DNA from: Apostichopus japonicus
Lineage: Eukaryota; Echinodermata; Holothuroidea; Aspidochirotida; Stichopodidae
Reading direction: 5' to 3'
Assembly: GCF_037975245.1 (NCBI RefSeq)
Contig: NC_092564.1
Span: 22,533,984-22,597,983, forward strand
Length of the DNA: 64,000 nucleotides
Positions 47,901-56,600 of the stretch are shown here, one piece after another. The notes beneath the pieces are model-generated. The model made no database searches. It saw only the letters and a list, made by a program, of their open reading frames with translations, and was not told where the DNA came from. A program made the translations under genes and the position numbers. Every line of letters starts with the position of its first letter. Within the stretch, counting starts at the first letter, position 1.

Positions 47901-50034
47901 TCCTATACCCTCAGATGTGACAGTGCTATCCATGTGGATGTCCTATACCCTTAGATGGGACAGTGCTATCCATGTGGATCTCCTATACCCTGAGATGTGA
48001 CAGTGCTATCCATGTGGATGTCCTATACCCTTAAATGTGGCAGTGCTATCCATGTGGATGTCCTATACCCTTAGATGTGGCAGTGCTATCCATGTGGATG
48101 TCCTATACCCTTAGATGTGACAGTGCTATCAATGTGGATCTCCTATACCCTTAGATGTGACAGTGCTATCCATGTGGATGTCCTATACCCTTAGATGTGA
48201 CGGTGCTATCAATGTGGATCTCCTATACCCTTAGATGTGACAGTGCTATCCATGTGGATCTCCTATACCCTTAGATGGGACAGTGCTATCCATGTGGATG
48301 TCCTATACCCTTAGATGTGACAGTGCTATCCATGTGGATGTCCTATACCCTTAGATGTGACAGTGCTATCCATGTGGATGTCCTAAACCCTTAAATGTGG
48401 CAGTGGTATCCATGTGGATGTCCTATACCCTTAGATGTGGCAGTGCTATCCATGTGGATGTCCTATACCCTTAGATGTGACAGTGCTGTCAATGTGGATC
48501 TCCTAAACCCTTCGATGTGACAGTGCTATCCATGTGGATCTCCTTTACCCTTAGATGTGACAGTGCTATCCATGTAAATGTCCTTTACCCTTAGTTGTGA
48601 CAGTGCTATCCATGTGGATATCCTATACCCTTAGATGTGACAGTGCTATCCATGTGGATGTCCTTTACCCATAGATGTGACAGTGCTATCCATGTGGATG
48701 TCCTATACCCTTAGATGTGACAGTGCTATCCATGTGTTGTCCCTGTGGATGCCCTGTGCCCATACATCTGACAGTGTGACATTGATATTACCAAGCAAGG
48801 GATGTATTCATTCTGCCACTACAATAGTATCTTTCTCACTGTATATTGAACAATTTTGGAAGTGGGAAATAAGGCTGAGGCTACTGTAGACCCCAAATCA
48901 TTAAAATGTTCCCCCTTTCTAAAGAAAATATGGTATAAGTTACTGGTATGCTTCAATAAAGTACAAGTGGCCAAAGTGAATAACAGGAATAGTATCTCAA
49001 TAGGGTCTGTTACACAAACAGGCAATATGGAAAGATTTATTTCATGGTGTATAAACCCTCAACCATGATAGATGGTAAAGTCACGTTACATACATCAACT
49101 CCAATATTGCTGACGTTTAATCTTCCTTTCAGTGTCTGTGGAAACTCCTTTAGCATGATACCCCAGGAAGGGAACCTTCAGACATTCCTAAGAAATGCAG
49201 CTGATTATATCATAGAGACTGCAATGCATCCTCAATGCATTTCCTGATTTATTTTTCAATTATAGGATATTGTGGTTCGAAATGACAGCCCTTGTGGGTC
49301 CACCATTGGCCCAATCCTGTCTGCGAAGCTTGGACTGAGGACAGTAGACCTGGGCTCTCCGCAGTTAAGTATGCATTCAATACGCGAGGTTTGCTGCACG
49401 ACATCCATCTACCAACTGACACAGCTGTTTAAGGTAAGGCTGTAGCTATATGATCAATGTAGTCTGTTAAATAAGGCTAAATATGTACACAATGCATTCA
49501 TGTTTATACCAGCTTGTGTCACTAGTTGGGGGAGATTGTGGAGAGTGGTGGTGGTGGGGGGAGGGTGTGATAGGATATTGAAAGGTATAATTTTACAGCA
49601 ACTGTTTGCCCTCGGTCATCTATTTCACCTAACCTATAGAGTTGTGATTAAAATAAGCCTACGATACAGGCAAAGGCTTTTATTTGTTTTCCTCTTAAGT
49701 TAACATTTATAATTTGAACTTTTGTTTATAAAGTGAAGGTTGCAGTGTCAAGCTACATTTTCATGATATCTCAATAAGATTTTACTTTGAAGTTTGAAGC
49801 GTAAGCGGTGATATAAGATGATTGCAACAGCATATTGAAGGAGACAAACATTGCCTTTCTGTTGCCAGCAGGCTTAATGTTGGAATAAGTGTGAACACTA
49901 TTATAAAGTGCGTGAATGGTGCAAAGTGCATGGTGTAACATTGTACATGTTGACTTTCACCACTTTATTGGTTATCCTTGCAGGCATTCTACATAGATTT
50001 CCCAGCTATTGATGCTCAAGTAACGGTGGACTGA
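23952..50034 (+). CDS. DNPEP: Aspartyl aminopeptidase (M18), complete, 15 exons, 472 aa
   Basis: This cytosolic zinc aminopeptidase removes N-terminal Asp/Glu from peptides. Coding exons: 23952-23969, 27019-27106, 28122-28210, 28757-28870, 36394-36519, 37255-37382, 37731-37806, 38542-38649, 39952-40029, 40496-40576, 42798-42949, 44727-44766, 45558-45659, 49266-49433, 49984-50034. All have GT/AG borders and phases chain with no stop; the total is 1419 nt, close to the human length of 475 aa. M18 signature residues are all present: H96 in [11 protein letters not shown]265 in SPRLDN, E301/E302 in DNEEVGSE, D343 in [12 protein letters not shown], and H437 in MHSIRE. The ATG (ATTATGG context) gives a short MASTVS first exon. 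Introns carry the big minisatellites and transposons. A likely poly(A) signal AATAAA lies at 50301-50306. Identification is firm; the exact first exon is slightly less so. Confidence 0.95.
24143..24215 (+). ncRNA. U2 snRNA-like fragment (SINE/LINE head or pseudogene)
   Basis: The stretch CGGCCTTTTGGCTAAGATCA followed by GGTGTAGT matches the 5' domain of U2 snRNA, including the region around the branch-site recognition segment, with one visible mismatch (AAGTGTAGT in the canonical form). Then comes a small hairpin (TTCCC...GGGAA) and GGTGATGCACACCC, which resembles the U2 3' end. The middle of U2, including the Sm site, is missing, so it is not a functional U2 gene. It lies in DNPEP intron 1, about 145 bp before a LINE 3' end. 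Confidence 0.6.
24361..24765 (+). mobile_element. 3' end of a non-LTR retrotransposon (CR1-like RT C-terminus)
   Basis: The 101-aa open segment at 24361-24666 reads like the C-terminus of CR1/L2-type reverse transcriptases: [58 protein letters not shown] and a final LDKHF. A 3' tail follows with a CTAAA microrepeat (ACTAAACTAAACTAAAC, ~24752-24768), the usual tail type of such LINEs. It is 5'-truncated. The clade assignment is from memory and approximate. Confidence 0.75.
24831..25652. mobile_element. TTAA-flanked MITE, copy 2 (interrupted)
   Basis: This is the same family as 16018-16406, in reverse orientation. Ends are AGGCATTGAAAACTCGCCCC and, at the other side, GCGCGAGTGTTCACACCCT. TTAA is present at 24827-24830 and 25653-25656. 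The copy is split by a hAT-like MITE at 25114-25555; without it the two halves are ~372 bp, close to the 389 bp of copy 1. Confidence 0.8.
25114..25555. mobile_element. hAT-like MITE with TAGGGATGCACCGGAT termini
   Basis: The 442-bp insertion has inverted ends TAGGGATGCACCGGAT and ATATCCGGTGCATCCCTA and a perfect 8-bp target duplication ATCGATGG (25106-25113 and 25556-25563). Subterminal ATCCGGCCGG repeats occur at both ends. It is inserted in the TTAA element, so it is the younger event. Confidence 0.9.
28973..32799. mobile_element. 3.8-kb element with subterminal TTTCGCCCAACC repeats
   Basis: The flanking direct repeat TATATAAC (28965-28972 and 32800-32807) is consistent with an 8-bp duplication, although the surroundings are tandem repeats. 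Inside diverged ~10-nt tips, both ends carry an identical inverted stretch starting CACTTCGCCCAACAACCATT. Each end then has tandem copies of a 22-bp phrase (ATTTCGCCCAACCAGCNTGG): about four on the left and, inverted, about seven on the right (32613-32760). The largest inner ORF (29175-29465, 96 aa) is not recognised. The element is itself invaded by a hAT-like copy at 30296-30916. Confidence 0.7.
30296..30916 (-). mobile_element. hAT-like nonautonomous element, GGGTACCCG family, copy 1
   Basis: The 621-bp insertion has ends TAGTGTTTACATGGG and, inverted, TAGTGTTTGCACGGGG, with a perfect 8-bp duplication CTAAAGAA (30288-30295 and 30917-30924). Subterminal GGGTACCCG palindromes and internal ~130-bp tandem units (TAACACCACACTAAGTCAAT; TGTGACGCAGTTATAAG) are shared with the copy at 34419-35627, in opposite orientation. 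A poly-A stretch lies at ~30839-30860. It is nested inside the 28973-32799 element. Confidence 0.9.
34419..35627 (+). mobile_element. hAT-like nonautonomous element, GGGTACCCG family, copy 2
   Basis: The 1209-bp insertion runs from TAGTGTTTGCACGGG to CCCGTGTTAACACTG. It is flanked by GTCTAAAT (34411-34418 and 35628-35635), the expected 8-bp duplication, which lies within the DNPEP minisatellite unit. It contains about four copies of the internal ~130-bp unit (CATTGACTTAGTGTGGTGTT), against about two in copy 1, so internal unit number explains much of the length difference. Confidence 0.88.
41750..42365. repeat. Dispersed intronic repeat with tandem AACCTTGTAAACACGATAT units
   Basis: Three or four ~120-bp units, each with AAACACGATATCTCAAGAAG, an ACTTCAAACTTGGTATGT phrase, and TCAAAGGTCATT. 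The left edge (GGAAGGCTGAAGGGATCTATGCGATGG) reappears in diverged form at ~55205, and the AAACACG and ATATC phrases at 63940-63960, so this is a dispersed family. It lies in DNPEP intron 10. Position 42071-42083 is a perfect AGGTCAAAGGTCA. Confidence 0.7.
43700..44480. repeat. Dispersed intronic repeat with tandem CTACAAATAGCAATGGATAT units
   Basis: About three and a half units of ~250 bp in DNPEP intron 11, each with TCCTACAAATAGCAATGGAT, a GTTAGTCATAATCATCT phrase, and TCATCTAGGGGTCA(TTA/GTA)GGGGTCAA. The motif AGGTCAAAGGTCA is at 43918-43930. Confidence 0.7.
44905..45470 (+). repeat. 18-bp minisatellite in DNPEP intron 12
   Basis: About thirty copies of an 18-bp unit GATGCTATACCAATGTCA, with TTA/CAG and TATA/TTTA variants. 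Because 18 is a multiple of three, two frames stay open for over 110 codons, but there is no exon here: the array lies between the donor after 44766 and the acceptor before 45558. Confidence 0.93.
46130..48770 (+). repeat. 40-bp minisatellite, ~66 copies, in DNPEP intron 13
   Basis: The unit is CCATGTGGATGTCCTATACC followed by CTTAGATGTGACAGTGCTAT. Edge copies (46130-46330 and 48720-48770) are the most diverged. Internal variants are clustered: a GACGGTGC block spans ~46960-47500, and GTGTCAGTGC alternates with GTGACAGTGC at ~47515-47830, showing recent multi-unit duplication. Its period excludes a coding repeat. Confidence 0.95.
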
Positions 50035-50989
50035 AAACTGAATGTCTGTTGTTGGTACTATTGAGGGACAAGAAGACAACAACTGGTGCATAGGATGATA
50101 ACAATATTGGTTAAAATTAAGGGGAACATATTTGAAAAAGCAACATCACATTGACAAAGGTGTGAGGGTGGGGTTGAAGCTGGAACAGCGCTTCCTTTCT
50201 ACTTCAAGTAAGCAAAATAATATAGATGGTTTGAAGACTGAGTAGTTTGATATCATTGCTGGATAAGGTAGTTTGAAAGGATTTATCGCCATATGTTTCA
50301 AATAAAACGTCCTGGCAGCTGACAACTTAATAGTATTTTACTCTGTTGCAATCAAAGGGCACTATACTTAACATTATGTACTGCAAACATTCATGACTTT
50401 AAGGAAGGATTCTTCTGCAGCAGAGAGACAGAACTATGTATTTCTATAATCTTTTATTCTGCTTTCATAGATTGCTAAGATGATATCAATTGCACAGATG
50501 GCCTTAATGGATTTTTATAATATGATTAGTAAAATTACTTTTGAATTACCTAGTTTATAAAGATCTCAATCAAAGATCCAGATTGACTTGTATTTCAGCA
50601 GTGATTGTGGTTATGTTACTTTTCAATGTCAATTAATTAATTTCAAATTAATCAATGCCTAAGCCTGTGTATGGTGAAATGAGACTGAACCAAGTGTCAA
50701 TCTGCAGGAGCTTACCAGCTCACTAACAGGCAGATGCAGTTGTTGTTAGTATTGAAGATTACCCTGTAGGGAATTGGTGCATTGAATACAAGTCATTAAG
50801 TAATCAAAAGCATTGAATATTGACATACCTCTAAACAAGGTACTATTCAAGAGTATGACCGAGGGAAGATGGTTTTTTACTAGCAAATAGTCTGCCAGCA
50901 AATGTTCCAAGTTCAGTATGACTTAAAGCACTTCATATGATGTATGGATGGGGTTTTTGATGTCATACTTCCTGGCTCTAAATACTTTC

Positions 50990-52080
50990 AAGGCCTGTTA
51001 TCCTTAACTTGTTATATCTTGACAATGACTCTTGATTGAAAGTAAATACTTTCAAGGCCTGTATTCCTAAAGTTTTGGTATCTTAACAATGAATTCTTGG
51101 TTGAAATACCTTCAAGGCCTGTATTCCTAAAGTTTTGGTTTTTCAACAATGAATTCTTGGTTGAGAGTAAATACCTTCAAGGCCTGTATTCCTAAAGTTT
51201 TGGTTTTTTAACAACGAATTCTTGGTTGAAAGTAAATACCTTCAAGGCCTGTATTCCTAAAGTTTTGGTTTTTCAACAATGAATTCTTGGTTGAGAGTAA
51301 ATACCTTCAAGGCCTGTATTCCTAAAGTTTTGGTATCTTAACAATGAATTCTTGGTTGAAATACCTTCAAGGCCTGTATTCCTAAAGTTTTGGTTTTTCA
51401 ACAATGAATTCTTGGTTGAGAGTAAATACCTTCAAGGCCTGTATTCCTAAAGTTTTGGTATCTTAACAATGAATTCTTGGTTGAAATACCTTCAAGGCCT
51501 GTATTCCTAAAGTTTTGGTTTTTCAACAATGAATTCTTGGTTGAGAGTAAATACCTTCAAGGCCTGTATTCCTAAAGTTTTGGTTTTTCAACAATGAATT
51601 CTTGGTTGAGAGTAAATACCTTCAAGGCCTGCATTCCTAAAGTTTTGGTTTTTTAACAATGAATTCTTGGTTGAAAGTAAATACCTTCAAGGCCTATATT
51701 CCTAAAGTTTTGGTTTTTCAACAATGAATTCTTGGTTGAGAGTAAATACCTTCAAGGCCTGTATTCCTAAAGTTTTGGTATCTTAACAATGAATTCTTGG
51801 TTGAAATACCTTCAAGGCCTGTATTCCTAAAGTTTTGGTTTTTCAACAATGAATTCTTGGTTGAGAGTAAATACCTTCAAGGCCTGTATTCCTAAAGTTT
51901 TGGTTTTTTAACAATGAATTCTTGGTTGAAAGTAAATACCTTCAAGGCCTGGTGTCCTAAAGTTTTGGTTTTTCAACAATGAATTCTTGGTTGAGAGTAA
52001 ATACCTTCAAGGCCTGGTGTCCTAAAGTTTTGGTTTCTTAACAATGAATTCTTGGTTGAAAGTAAATACCTTCAAGGCCG
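50990..52080 (+). repeat. 54/65-bp minisatellite downstream of DNPEP
   Basis: About 16-17 copies of a unit TACCTTCAAGGCCTGTATTC, CTAAAGTTTTGG, TTTTTCAACAATGAATTCTT, GG, TTGAGAGTAAA. A short form lacks ~11 nt (GAGAGTAAATA), and the short and long forms recur in a partly regular alternation. It lies between the convergent DNPEP and GPCR genes, beyond the probable DNPEP poly(A) site. Confidence 0.93.
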
Positions 52081-53687
52081 GTTGGCCTTAAGTTGTTGTA
52101 TATTTACAATGACAATTGACAGCAGAAGAAGAATATCTTGCTTCAGTTTAATTGGTTTGTCTATTGAGAGTAACCCAGTAGAAAGATTGTCTTCTGTAGC
52201 AGTACTGATGTTAGTTTTTGGAGCCAATTAAACATCAGAAAGATAACCTGATATCTTTCTTTCATACTATTTTTTTCTTGCATTTCCATAAAACAGAAAA
52301 CTTTTATCATGTGCAAAAGACATTTGTTTAGTACAGGCATATGCAATCATACATATGTATAAATAATCAAGTAACAGAAATAACAATTTTGTCAAACTTG
52401 CAATTTCAAATTTTGAAATATAATTGTCAAACTCAGATTTGAATTCAAAGTGTACTTCTTTAAAATGTCATCATTGTTACGTTTGTGTTAATGGTATGGC
52501 CATGCTCATTGTATGGATATGTCCAATGTAAACTACTGCAAGAACTAAAAAATCTCAGAGAAACAGGTGTTAGTTCAGAGATAACTCATCAGGTACAAGA
52601 AAATAAAAAGACAAGACTATAAATGAATGAAATGGAATGTTTTATTAAAGAAAAGCTTGTGATGCCATCATAAGTTTAAAAAATGTTGACATAATAATGT
52701 TTGTTAATTGTAGTTAACATTTCTAGAATCGAAGCAATTCTGAGTGCAATTTTAATACTGAAGACCTCTCAAGAGAAGTATTTACATGTTCGTCTGGGAC
52801 AATTCTTTGTTTAGTAAAATTACTTGATAGAAACCTTTTGATATCTGTTCTTTCTCCAATAATGGAGTTAGCTACATGCAGTTATAAATGAGAGAAGAAA
52901 GTGATGTGGATATGTGCAAATGGAAAAAAGTAGAAGAAGAATCAATAGAAAGTGATTACAAACTAGAACAACTCCACAACTTGATGCAGGAGTGAAAACC
53001 AATATAGTCCACACCTCAAATAAATGATCTTGCAACAAATGCTCTTGGTGGCCTGTCTCAATTATAGCAGACATTACAAGTATATAATCAAATAATGTTG
53101 AGATGTGGAAATATTTATAAGACGACAAGTTCCCTGGTTTCACAAAGTGCAAGAGAATTAACCTTTAATCACGGTGCAGATTTTTGTACAAACTGATATA
53201 TAGCATAACTGCAATGATTCTGAGCTTAAGTCAAACATTTTCACCCTCATACATACCAGTCATAAAATTGTGTTATCTAGCCTTTGAAATAATTTTGCAG
53301 GAATTTTTTGAGCTGTATACAACTAAGATGGCAATTAAAAACCCTCTGAGATGTTTTTACAAGTTAATGGTAAAGAGCAAATAGTGCATGAATTCTCAAT
53401 GTCTTGTATAAGTCACTTGTAAAATAAAATTTTGACTATATGAAATGTAACTCCAGTGGGTAAAGCTAAATTGATCCAACTTGATTGAAATATTCATGAA
53501 GATATACACGAAAAGTTGACTTAACATTAACATGAAACTTTATGACTATAAAAAGGAAGTGATGTTATTCATATGTAGACCAATGATAGCTTCATTAGGC
53601 TTCATACTGCCCTAGTCAGTAAGAATCACATCAACTAGTGATGCGCTCTGATTCAGTCCACTCATCTCTCGATTGTTATAGTTTCTG

Positions 53688-56600
53688 CTAATTGTAATCT
53701 TTGTTTTTTATTGGAGGGCCAAGAAGTGGAGAATTGTCGCCTTCATCAATGACTTTCGCCGTGCTCAGAGTCCCCCCTGTGTTTGTTGCCGCTATGAACA
53801 TTGCATAGGGATTCTCTGTTGTGTGTTTGGCATCAGAGGATGTAGATACCCTATCAAAACTTGGGGACTCTTGTGGTGGTACTACAATCAGAGGGCCAGA
53901 GTACGGTGTCTCCATGGTCCCAAGGGGGGATGGAGGTACCCTATCAGAACTTGGGGACTCTTTTGGTGGCACCACAGTCAGGGGGCCAGAGTATGGTGTC
54001 TCCATGGTCCCAAGGGGGGATGGTGGTCCCCTATCAAAACTTAGGGACTCTTTTGGTGGTACTACAATCAGAGGGCCAGAGTATGGTGTCTCCATGGTCC
54101 CAATGGGGGATGGAGGTCCCCTATCAAAACTTGGGGACTCTTTTGGTGGCACTACTGTCAGGGGGCCAGGGTATGGTGTCTCATTGGTCCCAAGGGGGGA
54201 TGGAGGTGATAAATCCAAACCTTTTTCAGTTGAATCAATGTCAATGTCAATCAATTGACCTACTTGACCTTTGGAAGTTGCCATGGAGGGAGAGTGACAA
54301 ATAAAGTCTGGTGATTGTTGCACGGAGACAAAATTGCTGGAGGTGGGCTCCATGATTGCGCAACTTGCTAATGCTGCTGCAGCACAATCAACATCCTCAT
54401 TTCCCGACAGCATTGCTCTGGTAGTCGTAAAGTCTTCATATGTGTTTCTTTTGGCTAACCTTGTCATTTCTGATGAACCATCTGTTGCTTGAGCTTGGCT
54501 TTCTACTTTGATGTGCTTGCTTAATTTGAAGGGGCGTCTGCTTGTCTTTCTGTGTAGACTAGTAGTGAGAGGTCTAGCCAGGATGGAATTTTTCCAAGCT
54601 GATCGAATGTCCTTCTGACGGACACAGAAGAGAAGGAAGATGAAGAAGCCCTGCAAGGAATTGCTAACACAGAATATGATGTTAGATACCAATTGGAAAG
54701 GACCAATGGATAAGAAACCAGAGATCCAGGTTATTCCCAGAAGGATGGAGATTGCAGAAACATTCTGCATCCGTCGAACAACTTGTTGCCGTCGAGTTGC
54801 AGAGCTGCTTTTCAGCCTCTTGCGACCACAGGATAGTTTCCATGCAATCATGATGAAGAGTAGTAGGTTGTAGGTAAGAAACACAGCAAGGACAGCCACC
54901 AAGCCAAACCGAAAACCGTTAGATTTGTTGTCTAGGAAGCAACTGTAATTGGAAGAAACTTTCACATAACCAGTACTCATTGACATAAAATCCTTCATTA
55001 ATTTTAATCTTTTGCCATATACACCACACTTTGTTCTTCAGATGAGGATTTCCTATGAGCATTTCCATACTGAGACTTTCATCCTACCAATGATAATAAA
55101 GCTATGCCCGTCATAATGAAGATTGTAAGATAGGTGAGTTTTGCATCAAACTTGCTTCTATTTACCACCTACCGAGAAATTCTGTTCATTTTTATTATTT
55201 CTTGCCCGAAGGCTCAAGGAATCTATGCGACAGTGATTGCGTGTGTGTGTTGTGACGCCCTTTTCTCGTAAACACGTTAACCCAACAATGGCAATTTGGA
55301 TACTTGGTTATACTTGGTACATAGGTGCGCCATACTGAGTAGAACCCTTTTGATTTTGGTGCTCATCTCATGAATAATAATGAGGTCATGTGGTCAAACG
55401 TAAAATTCTTCAAATGCTAATAACTCCGCAACCCAAAGTAAGAATTTATTTATACTTGGTATTAATATGTTGATAGATAGCTGGTACACGGTGATATATG
55501 TTTAAGTTGATATTATGTATATTCATTAGGGGGCGGGGCTTAAGTTGATTTTCACTAAACTAGCTGGTAAACAGTAACTGAATAACGATAAGTAATTGGA
55601 TTGATGTCATACTTGGTACAAATATGCGCCATTATGAGTAGAAGATCCATAATGATTTTGGTGCTAATCTCAAGAATATTAATGAGGTCACAGGGTTAAA
55701 TGTCAACATTTTCAGAATTGAATCATACTTTGTGTGAAGGTGTTGGTAGATAGCTGGTACAGTTGAGTTGAGTTGAATTTTGCTAAAAATAGCTTGTAAA
55801 CATGGTAAGTTAACATATTTAGAAGGTAGGTCCACAGTGAAAGAACCTTGCTGATCAATTTAATCAACAATAACAAAAGCTTGGGATTATAATCTCAATT
55901 GGCAAGGAACAACAATAAGCCCTCTGGATTTCTAGTTATTGTCCTGATTTTGAAGCATTTAAACCAGGAAATAATAATACATAAACGTAATGTTAACAGC
56001 ATAAAGCTACTTTAAATTAATTCAATTATTTATGGTTTGACGGAAAGAATCTGCCAGGAATGGGTATAAAGATATCCTTGCTTAGCAAACAGTAAATGAA
56101 CAGAGTAACGTTTGCTGGGAGCCCAAGCGTCTCTCTCTGGCACCACAGTTGTTGCAATCAGCAGAGTAACTATGTATGCTGGGACCTGAAGCCTTTATTA
56201 CTATATAATACTACAGTAGTTGCAATCAACAAAGTAATTATATATGCTGGGACCTGCAAACTTTATAACTATATAATACTACAGTAGTTGCAATCAACAA
56301 ATTAACTATGTATGCTGGGAGCTGAAGCCTCTCTACCTATTACTACAGTGGTTTTTATCAAAATAGTAAGTATATATGCTGGGAGCTGAAGCCGCTCTGT
56401 ATATCACTACAGTAGTTGCAATCAACAGAGTGACAATGCATGCTGGGAGCTGAAGCATGTCATACACAACCTGTAATACAAGCAGGTTTGTAGCCAGGAA
56501 TTCTAACAATTATTACAGTAGTTGTAATCAACAGAGAAACTGTGTACTGGGAGCTGAAGCTTCTATATCTACTAGTTCAGTAGGAACAATCAACAGCATA

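Noticed and set aside
46130-48770. CRISPR-like regular repeat array
   Set aside because: Units are contiguous with no unique spacers and lie in a eukaryotic intron; it is a minisatellite.
53821-54304. Plus-strand ORFs of 145 and 147 aa with repeats
   Set aside because: They are antisense to the in-frame 90-bp repeats of the GPCR tail; the period of 90 keeps all frames open.
56147-56185. TM4 exon as a 39-nt phase-0 exon starting at the TTCAG acceptor
   Set aside because: The TM3 exon ends in phase 1 (TGG G|GTATGT), so the 39-nt version breaks the frame. The 32-nt version from the internal CCCAG acceptor restores it, although it loses the usual Pro of TM4.
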